Source: Natronorubrum sediminis (GTDB taxonomy: Archaea > Halobacteriota > Halobacteria > Halobacteriales > Natrialbaceae). Taken from it: a stretch of 64,000 nt of DNA. The stretch is taken from assembly GCF_900108095.1 (NCBI RefSeq), contig NZ_FNWL01000002.1, positions 664,748-728,747 of the forward strand, in the 5' to 3' direction. The position numbers were made by a program, and so were the translations under genes. A model generated the notes under the pieces. It was not told the DNA's origin and searched no databases. It saw nothing but the letters and a program-made list of their open reading frames with translations. This document shows, one piece after another, positions 35,077 through 43,192 of this stretch. Each line of letters starts with the position of its first letter. Position 1 is the stretch's first letter.

Positions 35077-36270
35077 TCACTCGAGTGCGAGCAGCGCGTG
35101 CTCGTCGTCCTCGACTTCTGCAACGACGTAGATGCTGCCGTCGTCGAGTACCGGCCCAGCGCCGACGCGACCCGCAAATTCTCGATCGAACCGAACGGCT
35201 GGGCCACCCTCTGGGCTGTCCCCCGGCGTGGGATCGAACGCCCAGAGCCGATCGCCACCGACGAAAACCGTTTCTCGACCGTACGCGGGCGCAGTGTGGT
35301 TCCAGTCGCCGATCTCGTGGTCCCAGTGGTGCGCCCCGGTTTCCGCATCTACCGCGTGCAACTCCTGTCCGTCGGTAGCGAGAACGAGGTCGTCGACGTA
35401 CCCGATTCCGTGATTGACCACGCCGGTCTCCGCCGACCAGACCGGATCCCGCTCCTGTAGAGTCAGGGCGTACGTCGTTCCGTCGCGACAGGCGACGTAG
35501 ATCGCGTCGCGACCGGCAGTCGGCGGGCACGTCAGTTCCGTCGGGAGCTGCCAGCGCCACCAGCCAGTGCCGGTCACCTCGTCGAAGACGTACACCATAC
35601 CGGCTGCCGTCGCGACGACGAGTCCCGACGGTCCGAACGTCGCCCCGTGTTCGAGCACGTTTCCGAACACGTCCCGTCGCCACTCCACTGACCCGTCGTC
35701 GGGCTCGAGACAAACGACTTCCTCGCGGATCCCACAGACCACGCCCGTTCTGGTGTGTGCGAGTACCATCACCGTTCCCGACGCGTCGAACTCGTGTTCC
35801 CACAGCACGTCACCGGTATCGGGCTCGAGCGCGTAAATCGTGCTGTCGACTGCGGCGTAGACGACGTCACCCCGACAGATCGGTGCCCGTCGTGCGTCCT
35901 CGAGCGTCCACAGCTCTGACCCGTCGTCGGCGTCTACTACCTGCAACTTGCCGTGATCGGGGTGGTAGACTCGGCCGTCGGCGACGACCGGGGTTCCCCT
36001 GGAAAGTTCGCCGACCTCGACGCGCCAGCGTTCGGAGACGCCGTCGACCGGAGCTTCCCCGTCGGCGACGGCCCGGGTGTTCGACGCGTTGCAACCAAAA
36101 CTCGACCAGCTCCCGTCTGCGCCGAAGACGTGGTCGTCGGGATTCGGCAGTTCGTCGACACCAGCGTCCGGCGGCTCGTCCGGCGAAGCGGACTGATACG
36201 CTCCACACCCGGCGAGACCAGCGCTGCCGACCGCCGCACTCGCGAGGAGTGTTCGGCGTGTTGGATTCAT
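35077..36270 (-). CDS. Tat-exported lipoprotein with PQQ-type beta-propeller
   Basis: 397 residues from the ATG at 36270 (MNPTRRTLLASAAVGSAGLAGC). A twin-Arg RR pair is followed by a hydrophobic stretch and the LAGC lipobox, typical of haloarchaeal Tat lipoproteins anchored outside the cell. From about residue 50 the sequence repeats a blade pattern of the PQQ/BamB type (for example VYAAVDSTIYALEPDTGDVLWEHE and similar units about every 40 residues). Such propellers act as binding scaffolds; enzymatic activity cannot be concluded because no dehydrogenase active-site residues were identified. Confidence 0.88.
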   Translation of the reverse strand: MNPTRRTLLASAAVGSAGLAGCGAYQSASPDEPPDAGVDELPNPDDHVFGADGSWSSFGCNASNTRAVADGEAPVDGVSERWRVEVGELSRGTPVVADGRVYHPDHGKLQVVDADDGSELWTLEDARRAPICRGDVVYAAVDSTIYALEPDTGDVLWEHEFDASGTVMVLAHTRTGVVCGIREEVVCLEPDDGSVEWRRDVFGNVLEHGATFGPSGLVVATAAGMVYVFDEVTGTGWWRWQLPTELTCPPTAGRDAIYVACRDGTTYALTLQERDPVWSAETGVVNHGIGYVDDLVLATDGQELHAVDAETGAHHWDHEIGDWNHTAPAYGRETVFVGGDRLWAFDPTPGDSPEGGPAVRFDREFAGRVGAGPVLDDGSIYVVAEVEDDEHALLALE

Positions 36271-36319
36271 TACCAATCGTTCGATAAGACATCTGAAAAG
36301 TCTTGGGCCGCGACCACTC

Positions 36320-36898
36320 TTAGCGATAGAGCGCGAGGATCGTCAACGTCTCGAAGGGAAACGACTCGTCCGCAACACTAACCGCGCTGAACCCAGCCTC
36401 GCCGGCTTGCGCTGCGACCTCGTCGACGCCGGTCAGGCTACTGACGAGCAGATAGACCACGCCGCCAGGCGCGAGCACGCGACCAACTCGATCGAGAAAC
36501 GGATCGATAACGGCGCGGCCGTCCTCGCCGCCCGAGAGCGCGCGTTCCATCCAGTCGTCCCACTCGTTGTCCGGGTCCGTCGGCAGGTACGGCGGGTTGA
36601 AGACGACGGCGTCGAACGTCTCGTCCGCGAAGGGCGACACGAGGTCGGCACGAACCCCCTCGAGTCCGTCCGCTCGAGCCTGTCGAACGGCGTGTGGATT
36701 CAGATCCGCGGCGACGACGCGTGCGTCCGTTTCGGCGTCGATTCGCCCCGCGACGTATCCAGAGCCCGTGCCGACCTCGAGGACGAGATCGTTTTCGTCG
36801 ACTGGCAGGTGCTCGAGGACGGTTTCGGCCAGCAGGTGGGAGTCCTCCGCGGGCTGGTAGACCTCGGTTTCGAGGTCGCGTCTGTCTTCGAGCCCCAT
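36320..36898 (-). CDS. HemK2/Mtq2-like protein N5-glutamine methyltransferase
   Basis: 192 residues. The SAM motif EVGTGSG is at 41-47 and the glutamine-binding NPPY motif at 101-104. This small single-domain form corresponds to the archaeal/eukaryotic HemK2 family that methylates the GGQ motif of the release factor aRF1, together with a Trm112-like partner not seen here. The ATG overlaps the last base of the upstream MscS gene's stop codon, so the two are cotranslated. Confidence 0.9.
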   Translation of the reverse strand: MGLEDRRDLETEVYQPAEDSHLLAETVLEHLPVDENDLVLEVGTGSGYVAGRIDAETDARVVAADLNPHAVRQARADGLEGVRADLVSPFADETFDAVVFNPPYLPTDPDNEWDDWMERALSGGEDGRAVIDPFLDRVGRVLAPGGVVYLLVSSLTGVDEVAAQAGEAGFSAVSVADESFPFETLTILALYR

Positions 36899-38193
36899 CA
36901 GTCGTCCTCCGATGGTAGGTTGTGCGTCGTTTGGTGGGGTTGTTCGGTTGGGTCGTCGTCTGCATCGTCGGTCGCCGCGTCTGCGGGCGCTGAGTCCGCG
37001 TTCGTCTCCCCTCCGGAATCCAACTCCGATCCGTCTGCTGACGACGCCGATTCCGGTGCATCCGTCGACGAATCGTCCGCTGACGACGAATCAGTCGCTC
37101 GAGGCCCCTCGCCAGTCACCTGAAAGCCACCCGTTTCGGCCCGACCGGAGAGCTCCTGTTGTGGGTACGGAATCTTGATCCCCTCGTCGTCGAACGCCCG
37201 TTTGATCTCGTGGATGGCAGTCGTCCGGGCCTGAACGAACCGTCGCGAACTCGGGTTGTCGATCCAGAATCGGACGCCGAGCGTGACCGCCGAGTCGTCT
37301 AAGGATTTGGTGACGACCTGGGGCGATGGAGCGTTGAGCGACTTCTCGAGGTCCTCGACCGTATCCTTTGCCAGCGTTGATGCTCGCTCGAGGTCTGCCT
37401 CGTAGTCCACACCGACGTCGACTTCGACGCGGAGGCGACCCCGTTTCGACCGGTTCGTCACCATCTCGGAGGAGACGACGTCGTTCGGGATCATGATGTA
37501 CTCCCCGTCGAACGACTGGATTCGGGTGTTGACGATCGAGATGTCGGTGACAATGCCCTCTTCGTCCTCTATTTCGACCCAGTCGCCGATCTCGAACGGC
37601 CGATCGAACATCAAAACGAACCCAGCGAGGACCGTCCCCAGGGTCTGCTGGGCAGCGATGCCGACGACGATCCCGAGGAAACCGGCACCAGCGAGCAGGC
37701 TGGCGAGGTCGTCGGTCCAGACGCCGAGGATCACGACGATCGCCACTGCCCAGACGACGACCTGCGAAATTCGCTGTGTGATCTCCCGCTGGTGGTCCGT
37801 GACGGCCGATGCCGATCCGAACACTTCGTCGATGAGTCGCTTGACGAATCGCGTGAAGATGAGGGTCCCGACGGCGATAACGAACGTGACTGACGCTTGC
37901 AAGACAACATCGTCACTGAGTCCGAGGTCTTCGGTATAGAGCGTCTGCACGTCGTCTGTAAGGTCCCACACACCCAGGATAATCGCGAGAGTGAGGAAAC
38001 ACGAGCCGATGAGAACCGTTGTCGCGAGGATATCCCCGTAGAGCGGTTTCGTCCGGTTGCTGAACCATCCCTTTATCTTTCGATACGAGAGGAGGATAGC
38101 CACGAGGAACCCGATGGCTGCGATCGTCGCGCCAATCTGAGCGTTGAACCCAGTGGCTTCCGACAGCCGCTCGAGGACGGTCAGTGGGAACAT
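36898..38193 (-). CDS. MscS-family mechanosensitive channel
   Basis: 431 residues from the ATG at 38193. About three to four hydrophobic segments are followed by the pore-lining stretch (LASLLAGAGFLGIVVGIAAQQTLGTVLAGF) and the MscS soluble domain with FEIGDWVEIED (about 220-230). A long acidic/Ser tail (from about 345) is a haloarchaeal addition. It opens when membrane tension rises, releasing ions after osmotic down-shock, clearly useful in brine. It is cotranscribed with the methyltransferase downstream. Confidence 0.92.
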   Translation of the reverse strand: MFPLTVLERLSEATGFNAQIGATIAAIGFLVAILLSYRKIKGWFSNRTKPLYGDILATTVLIGSCFLTLAIILGVWDLTDDVQTLYTEDLGLSDDVVLQASVTFVIAVGTLIFTRFVKRLIDEVFGSASAVTDHQREITQRISQVVVWAVAIVVILGVWTDDLASLLAGAGFLGIVVGIAAQQTLGTVLAGFVLMFDRPFEIGDWVEIEDEEGIVTDISIVNTRIQSFDGEYIMIPNDVVSSEMVTNRSKRGRLRVEVDVGVDYEADLERASTLAKDTVEDLEKSLNAPSPQVVTKSLDDSAVTLGVRFWIDNPSSRRFVQARTTAIHEIKRAFDDEGIKIPYPQQELSGRAETGGFQVTGEGPRATDSSSADDSSTDAPESASSADGSELDSGGETNADSAPADAATDDADDDPTEQPHQTTHNLPSEDD

Positions 38194-38311
38194 AGTGAAG
38201 GTGCGTCTCTTGAGCGAGTGGACGCTGCAACTACGAGTATCCGTCGGTCGTTCGCGACCCTGTGAATGGTTCGCTCCCGGCGTTCTCGAGCGATCCGTCG
38301 ACTGACCGCAC

Positions 38312-39163
38312 TTACTGGCCAGGCCCTGGCTCACCGACCGACTGTGCGAGCGTCGCCAGCGCGGCGAACTCCGCCGGTGCCATCGCGTCCGCACGCTTTC
38401 GAAGAATTTCTTCTTCGGCCGCCTCGACGACCGCATCCGGTTGCTCGAGTCCCGAGATGTGTGCCGTGTTCCGAATCGCGTTCCGGATCGTCTTCCGTCG
38501 CTGGGTGAACAGCGCCTTCACGAATCGGAGGAAGAACGCCTCGTCGTCGACCTCGTAGTCGGGTTCTCGAGGCTCGAGGCTCACGACAGCGCTCTGGACC
38601 GCCGGTGGAGGCGAGAACGCCTCTTTCGGAATCGATTCGACGAGTTCGGGTTCGGCGTAGTGTTGGGTCGAGACGGAGAGGCGACCGTACTCCGAGGTGC
38701 CGGGTTCGGCGACCATTCGCTCGGCGAATTCTTGTTGGAACATCAAGACGAGCGGACGCTGTTCGGGGAGGAGTCGGAAGGTAATCTCGCTCGAGACACC
38801 GTAGGGAAGATTGGAGACCGAAGCCGTGAAGTCTGGCAGATCGACCTCGAGAGCGTCGCCCTCGATCACGGTCAGTCGCTCTGTTGCGATTTCGTCGGCG
38901 AACTCCTCACGCAGAAAGTCGGCGAGGTCGGGGTCTCGTTCGACGACGGTAACTTCCTCGTCCGCCTCCCCCACCGCCAGCAATCGATCCGTCAGCGCAC
39001 CCGTTCCGCCACCGATCTCGAGGAGGTGGGAGGTGTCGGCCTCGAGTTCCGTGAGGTACGTCGGTAGTCTGTCGAGCACGCGATCGTCGACGAGAAAGTG
39101 CTGGTCGCGATTGGGGTCACCGCGGACGCCTGCCCGCGCGATCAGCCCGTCTGGATCTCTCAT
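38312..39163 (-). CDS. ksgA: 16S rRNA dimethyladenosine transferase KsgA/Dim1
   Basis: 283 residues with QHFL at 21-24, the SAM loop EIGGGTGALT (49-58) and the catalytic NLPY at 118-121. It dimethylates two adjacent adenosines in helix 45 of 16S rRNA. The insertion and C-terminal arm are of normal length. It lies just downstream of the DUF655 gene, an arrangement found in many archaea, and is followed by the MscS gene after about 118 bases. Confidence 0.96.
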   Translation of the reverse strand: MRDPDGLIARAGVRGDPNRDQHFLVDDRVLDRLPTYLTELEADTSHLLEIGGGTGALTDRLLAVGEADEEVTVVERDPDLADFLREEFADEIATERLTVIEGDALEVDLPDFTASVSNLPYGVSSEITFRLLPEQRPLVLMFQQEFAERMVAEPGTSEYGRLSVSTQHYAEPELVESIPKEAFSPPPAVQSAVVSLEPREPDYEVDDEAFFLRFVKALFTQRRKTIRNAIRNTAHISGLEQPDAVVEAAEEEILRKRADAMAPAEFAALATLAQSVGEPGPGQ

Positions 39164-39223
39164 TGCCGGCGTTTTGGTGGGGGCAGGTGTAAACGCACCG
39201 TCTCAGAAGCGACGAGGGGGGTG

Positions 39224-39820
39224 CTATTGATTTTGCTCTTGCTCGGTCCGGCCGACGAACGTCTGATACTTCAGGTCGTCGTCGCGCAGTTCCTCGATGA
39301 TGCGTTCGACCAGGATCTCGTCGGGGTCGTGCAGACCCGAGACGCGTTCGGAGAGTTCCTCGAAACTCTCGAAGGGCTTTCGCTTGCGTTCATCGAGGAT
39401 ACCGTTTCGCAGTTTCTTTCCAATTCCCGGCAGGAGATTCAACTGGTGGAGTCGCAGCGTAATCGGCTGGGCGTCGTTGTAGAAGTCGACGAAGCGCTGT
39501 TCGTTTTCCTCGACGAGGTCGGCGACCACGTACTCGAGTTCTGACTGCGCACCTGAAGAGAGGTCGGAGTATTCAACTCGGTGGGACTGGGTGACGATGT
39601 CGCGCTCGTCAGATGGCTCGACGACGACCTCGCTACCGATGGTCAGACGTTCGTCCTCGTCGAAGGCGACCTGATAGAGTTGAAAGTCGTCGACCCCGAG
39701 GGCGTAGCCTGCCGGGGACTTCTCGTACTGGGGACGACCATCGCCGGAGAGCCCGTGTGCGAGATAGTCCAACACGACTGCGCGGCGAGTGTCCGTCCCA
39801 TCGTTGTCGGCTTCGCTCAT
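39224..39820 (-). CDS. DUF655 RNA/DNA-binding protein with helix-hairpin-helix
   Basis: 198 residues. The N-terminal part (1-100) is the OB-like DUF655 domain (RRAVVLDYLAHGLSGDGRPQYEKSP), and a helix-hairpin-helix (about 122-160; LNLLPGIGKKLRNGILDERKRKPFESF) follows. Archaea-wide family, usually next to ksgA or rpl21e genes; probable RNA or ribosomal function. The CTTTAAG box about 28 bases upstream (39846-39852) gives the promoter for the DUF655-ksgA pair. Confidence 0.93.
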   Translation of the reverse strand: MSEADNDGTDTRRAVVLDYLAHGLSGDGRPQYEKSPAGYALGVDDFQLYQVAFDEDERLTIGSEVVVEPSDERDIVTQSHRVEYSDLSSGAQSELEYVVADLVEENEQRFVDFYNDAQPITLRLHQLNLLPGIGKKLRNGILDERKRKPFESFEELSERVSGLHDPDEILVERIIEELRDDDLKYQTFVGRTEQEQNQ

Positions 39821-39845
39821 TGCGGGATGGTACGGCGAGGGAACA

Positions 39846-39852
39846 CTTAAAG
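39846..39852 (-). promoter_or_regulatory. TATA box of DUF655-ksgA
   Basis: The minus strand reads CTTTAAG about 28 bases upstream of the ATG at 39820, indicating a leaderless transcript for DUF655 and, with its 60-base spacing, ksgA. Confidence 0.6.
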
Positions 39853-39990
39853 AGTCGGCCCTGCGTCACGAACGGAAGGCACACCAGTGGCCTACTCGCC
39901 CCGTCGACTCCCAGATTACCAAGCGGACGGTTGCCGTCAGTTTCGAGTGGTCGGTGCTCTCCCCCTTCACCGTGTGATCCGGTAACAGTG

Positions 39991-39996
39991 TTTATC
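39991..39996 (+). promoter_or_regulatory. TATA box of the acyl-CoA dehydrogenase gene
   Basis: TTTATC lies about 30 bases before the ATG at 40025, which supports that start over the GAGAGAG-containing upstream extension that begins at 40004. Confidence 0.55.
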
Positions 39997-40024
39997 GCCT
40001 CGGATGAGAGAGAGAGAGTCGATA

Positions 40025-41170
40025 ATGCTCGACCTGACCGAAGACCAATTGGCCTTTCGCGACGACGTCCGAACGTTCGTCGCGGAGGAAATCCGACCGA
40101 ACGCCATCGAACTGGACCAGACGGAGACGTATCCGGCGGACATCCTCGCAGAACTCGGAGACCGCCGCCTCACCGGGCTGACGATTCCCGAGGCCTACGG
40201 CGGAATGGGCGAGGGGCACCTCGAGTTGGTCGTGCTCATCGAGGAGTTCTCGACGGCGCTCATGTCCGTCTCGAGTTCGCTCGCACTCCACCTCGGCGTC
40301 GCAGGCGTGATCGAACAGTTCGGAACGGACGACCAACGCGAGACGTACCTCCCCGAGATGGCGACGTTCGACACCGTCGGCGCGCTCGGCCTCAGCGAGG
40401 CCGGGGCCGGGGCGAACAAACTCGAGATGGAGACGACCGCGACCCGCGAGGGCAACGAGTGGGTCCTCGAGGGACACAAACAGTGGGTGACGAACTACTT
40501 CGATGCCGACTACGTGCTCACGTATGCGAAGACGGGTCCCGACGAGGATGCCCCGCACAACATTTCGGCGTTTCTCGTACCCACCGAGGCGTTCGACGTC
40601 GAGGAGGTCTGGGGGACCCTCGGCGCGTGGAGCGTCAAATCGCCGCGCGTCCGTCTCGAGGACGTTCGTGTCGACGACGACGCTCGAGTCGGGGCCGTCG
40701 GCGAAGCCTACGTCCAGCGGGGAACGCTCCACAACGGCGTGAACGTGCCGGCCCGCGGCGTGGGCATCGCCCGTGCCGCCCTCGAGGATACGGTCGCGTA
40801 CCTTCAAGAGCGAGAGCAGTACCAACAGCCGGTCGGGGATTTCCAGGGGGTCCGATGGGCTGTCGGAGAGATGGCCGAGCGAGTCGAAACGGCGCGATTC
40901 CACACGTACCGGGCCGCCGCGAAAGCCGACGCTGGCGAGGACGTGACGAAAGCGTTCGCGATGGCAAAGCTCAACGCGAGCGACGCGGCGATCGAAAACG
41001 CGAACGACGCGATCAGATTCCTCGGCGGCCGCGGCTATACGACGGACCACCACGTCGAACGCTACCTCCGAGATGCACAGTTGTTGACGATCGCTGGCGG
41101 ACCGAACGACGTCCACCGGAATACGCTCGCCGATGCGGTCTTCGATGAGTATTCCAACCAGGCGAAGTAG
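40025..41170 (+). CDS. Acyl-CoA dehydrogenase family flavoprotein
   Basis: 381 residues from the ATG at 40025 (MLDLTEDQLAFRDDVRTFVAEE). Helical N-domain, beta-domain with ALGLSEAGAGANKLEMETTA (about 120-140) and C-terminal FAD helices with FLGGRGYTTDHHVERYLRDA. It oxidises an acyl-CoA at C2-C3. The usual catalytic Glu in the IYEGT motif of most members is absent (sequence here is TIAGGPNDVHR), and the alternative Glu position of isovaleryl-CoA dehydrogenase is Ala (PARGVG), so the base is not recognisable. It sits, oppositely oriented, between Rpo4 and DUF655. Confidence 0.88.
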   Translation: MLDLTEDQLAFRDDVRTFVAEEIRPNAIELDQTETYPADILAELGDRRLTGLTIPEAYGGMGEGHLELVVLIEEFSTALMSVSSSLALHLGVAGVIEQFGTDDQRETYLPEMATFDTVGALGLSEAGAGANKLEMETTATREGNEWVLEGHKQWVTNYFDADYVLTYAKTGPDEDAPHNISAFLVPTEAFDVEEVWGTLGAWSVKSPRVRLEDVRVDDDARVGAVGEAYVQRGTLHNGVNVPARGVGIARAALEDTVAYLQEREQYQQPVGDFQGVRWAVGEMAERVETARFHTYRAAAKADAGEDVTKAFAMAKLNASDAAIENANDAIRFLGGRGYTTDHHVERYLRDAQLLTIAGGPNDVHRNTLADAVFDEYSNQAK

Positions 41171-41247
41171 CCGGCCGCTCGAGGTCGTCACTCCGCCAGT
41201 TCGACCACAAAGCCACGGACCGAAGAACAGCGCCGAACAGTGTCGAC

Positions 41248-41604
41248 TTATTCGTACTGCGCGACGACGTTGAGAATCTCGTCGAGTTCGTCTCCCGACA
41301 GCGAGTAGCGTTGCTGTGCGTACACCGAGCGGAGTTCGTCTCGGTTTCGTGGGAGGAGGTTCGCGATCTTGTACGCCGTCGCCTCGTCGACCTTCTCGAG
41401 GTCCTCGAGGTCGTCGACGAGCGCCTGTGCGTCTTCGGGATCCAAGACGGCGAATCGGTTGACGTGTTCGATCGCTCGCGCGAGTTCGTAGCGAAGCTCG
41501 CGGTCCTCGTCGAGTGCGCGTTCGGCTTCGATGTCGGCGAGCAGTTCCTTCGTTTCCGAGACCGTCAGGAACTCCTCGTCGACGATCTCTTTGAAGATCG
41601 TCAT
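41248..41604 (-). CDS. rpoF: RNA polymerase subunit Rpo4 (RpoF)
   Basis: 118 residues matching the Rpb4/RpoF family: FLTVSETKELLADIEAE followed by ELARAIEHVNRFAVLDPEDAQALVDDLEDL and the C-terminal HRDC-like SLSGDELDEILNVVAQ. It forms the stalk of the archaeal RNA polymerase with Rpo7. Its start is seven bases downstream of the stop of the L21e gene, so both are in one transcript. Confidence 0.95.
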   Translation of the reverse strand: MTIFKEIVDEEFLTVSETKELLADIEAERALDEDRELRYELARAIEHVNRFAVLDPEDAQALVDDLEDLEKVDEATAYKIANLLPRNRDELRSVYAQQRYSLSGDELDEILNVVAQYE

Positions 41605-41611
41605 TCCTGGC

Positions 41612-41920
41612 TCAGATCCGGTTCTTCTCTTGGTTCTGAGCGCGCATGTGGGCTGCGGTGACGATCAGCGTCTTCTCTTTGCCGCGATCGTCGATCTGAA
41701 CCTTGAACGCAGCGCCTTGCTTCCCGATGACTTCGCCGGTCTGTCCGTCGAAGCGAGGGTGGAATCGACCGTCTGCCACGCTCGGGTCGATCTTCAGATG
41801 CACTTTTTCGCCTTCTTCGTACTCCTGAATCGCTCGCTGTGGCGGGGACGTTCCGCGGTCTCGAGGATCGTTTGCGAGTTTTCTCCGAGTTCCCTGACGA
41901 GGGCCATTAGAGTTCGGCAT
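41612..41920 (-). CDS. rpl21e: 50S ribosomal protein L21e
   Basis: 102 residues from the ATG at 41920 ([23 protein letters not shown]), the normal start of archaeal L21e; the upstream in-frame stretch to 41995 is not conserved. SH3-like core ([40 protein letters not shown]) is intact. First gene of the L21e-Rpo4 transcript. Confidence 0.97.
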   Translation of the reverse strand: MPNSNGPRQGTRRKLANDPRDRGTSPPQRAIQEYEEGEKVHLKIDPSVADGRFHPRFDGQTGEVIGKQGAAFKVQIDDRGKEKTLIVTAAHMRAQNQEKNRI

Positions 41921-42059
41921 AGTCGTACGACGCTCTTGATCGGTGACGGTTATAAAACGCACGTCTTTCGCCCAGAATCTGGACACCACATTCACGCGGA
42001 TCGCTCACGCGAGTGAATCCTCGAACCGACGGCGACAGCCTCGACTCGGTTCGCAATCG

Positions 42060-43055
42060 CTACGACGACGATCGGTTTGCGAGTTGGGCGCGGAAGATCG
42101 TCTCGAATCCCTCGAGGTATGCCCGAAGGTCGACACTTTTTGCGGCCGACGCGAACGTGGCTGCCGCGGCGTACTCGTCGTCCCAGCGATCGACGAAGTG
42201 TTCCTCGACGGCGGACTCACGAATCGCTGCGACGACCGAATCGACGGATGCCTCGCTCGGACGTTCCTGAATCGCTCGTAGCTGTGCGGCGTCGATGACA
42301 CCCGTCTCGAGGGCGCGGACGACGACCGCGGAGCTACAGTCACCTTCTGTGAGTTCGCGTTCCCACGTCGCGATCCAGTTGCCGATGCGCGCTAGTCGCT
42401 GGGTGCGAAACACGACGCGCCTCACGATCGAGAGGTCGTCGATGTCGAACGACGAGGCGTTCGCGAGGTCGATATCGGCGAAACAACACACCATCATGTT
42501 GTGAGCGTCGTACGTCCAGAGTTCGCGTTCCGTAGCGAGTGTTGGATACTGCGCCATCAACGCGGAGTACTCGACCGCCTGAAACGCCTGTCGAATATCG
42601 AACAAGAACAGTTCGACGAATTCCTCCGCGCGCGGGCCGTCGGAGTAGGCGTCCAGCAACGCTGACCACAACTCTTGTTGGTATTCGACGTACTCGCTTG
42701 CAACGCCCGCCCGTGTGGGATCCGCCCGTTGGTGCTCGAACGGCACTTTCAGGAGTTCTGCGACCGTCTCTCGGTCGCCGTGACACTCAGCAACATCGTC
42801 GATAACCGTGATGAACATCGTCGCGAGCACTTTCGCGTCTCGAGCAACCTGTGCCTGTTCTGGATCGACACACGAGAGTTGAAATTCGGCCGTTGACCGG
42901 GTGAACCACCGCCAGAGCGAACGATCTCGGTCACCGATTCGTTCGTCGTAGGCGTCTGCGAGTGGCTTTACGCGAGGCGATAGGGGCTGCGTTCCAGCGT
43001 CAGCGAACGGATCAGTCTCGACCCCGAGTGTGACAGAACCAGTCTCGTTATTCAT
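42060..43055 (-). CDS. Class I terpene synthase-like protein
   Basis: 331 residues from the ATG at 43055. Residues 86-90 read DDVAE, the aspartate-rich DDxxE metal motif, in the context TMFITVIDDVAE. Residues 226-234 read NWIATWERE, an NSE triad (N226, T230, E234), 140 residues further on as in bacterial terpene cyclases. R177 lies about 49 residues before it, near the pyrophosphate sensor position. All-alpha composition and length also agree. It would bind Mg2+ and ionise a prenyl diphosphate to form a cyclic terpene. No prenyltransferase or P450 gene adjoins it. An RY pair near the C-terminus is not evident. Bacterial-type class I terpene synthases are seldom reported in archaea, and the product is unknown. 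Assignment rests on motifs only. Confidence 0.75.
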   Translation of the reverse strand: MNNETGSVTLGVETDPFADAGTQPLSPRVKPLADAYDERIGDRDRSLWRWFTRSTAEFQLSCVDPEQAQVARDAKVLATMFITVIDDVAECHGDRETVAELLKVPFEHQRADPTRAGVASEYVEYQQELWSALLDAYSDGPRAEEFVELFLFDIRQAFQAVEYSALMAQYPTLATERELWTYDAHNMMVCCFADIDLANASSFDIDDLSIVRRVVFRTQRLARIGNWIATWERELTEGDCSSAVVVRALETGVIDAAQLRAIQERPSEASVDSVVAAIRESAVEEHFVDRWDDEYAAAATFASAAKSVDLRAYLEGFETIFRAQLANRSSS

Positions 43056-43077
43056 TATATGAATGTACTTTCCACTT

Positions 43078-43089
43078 GAATATATATCT
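43078..43089 (-). promoter_or_regulatory. TATA box of the terpene-synthase-like gene
   Basis: The minus strand has AGATATATATTC, about 28 bases upstream of the ATG at 43055, in an AT-rich patch. It indicates a short leader or leaderless transcript. The same patch could serve the divergent hydrolase gene at 43193, but that would leave about 80 bases of leader. Confidence 0.6.
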
Positions 43090-43192
43090 TTCACTACTCC
43101 AGTTTACTCACAAAGATGTACTCGCTGGTGAGCAGCGGTTCGAGCCCGACCAAACGGACAATCCTTTCGTTCTCGCGGTGAACGTGGATGGC

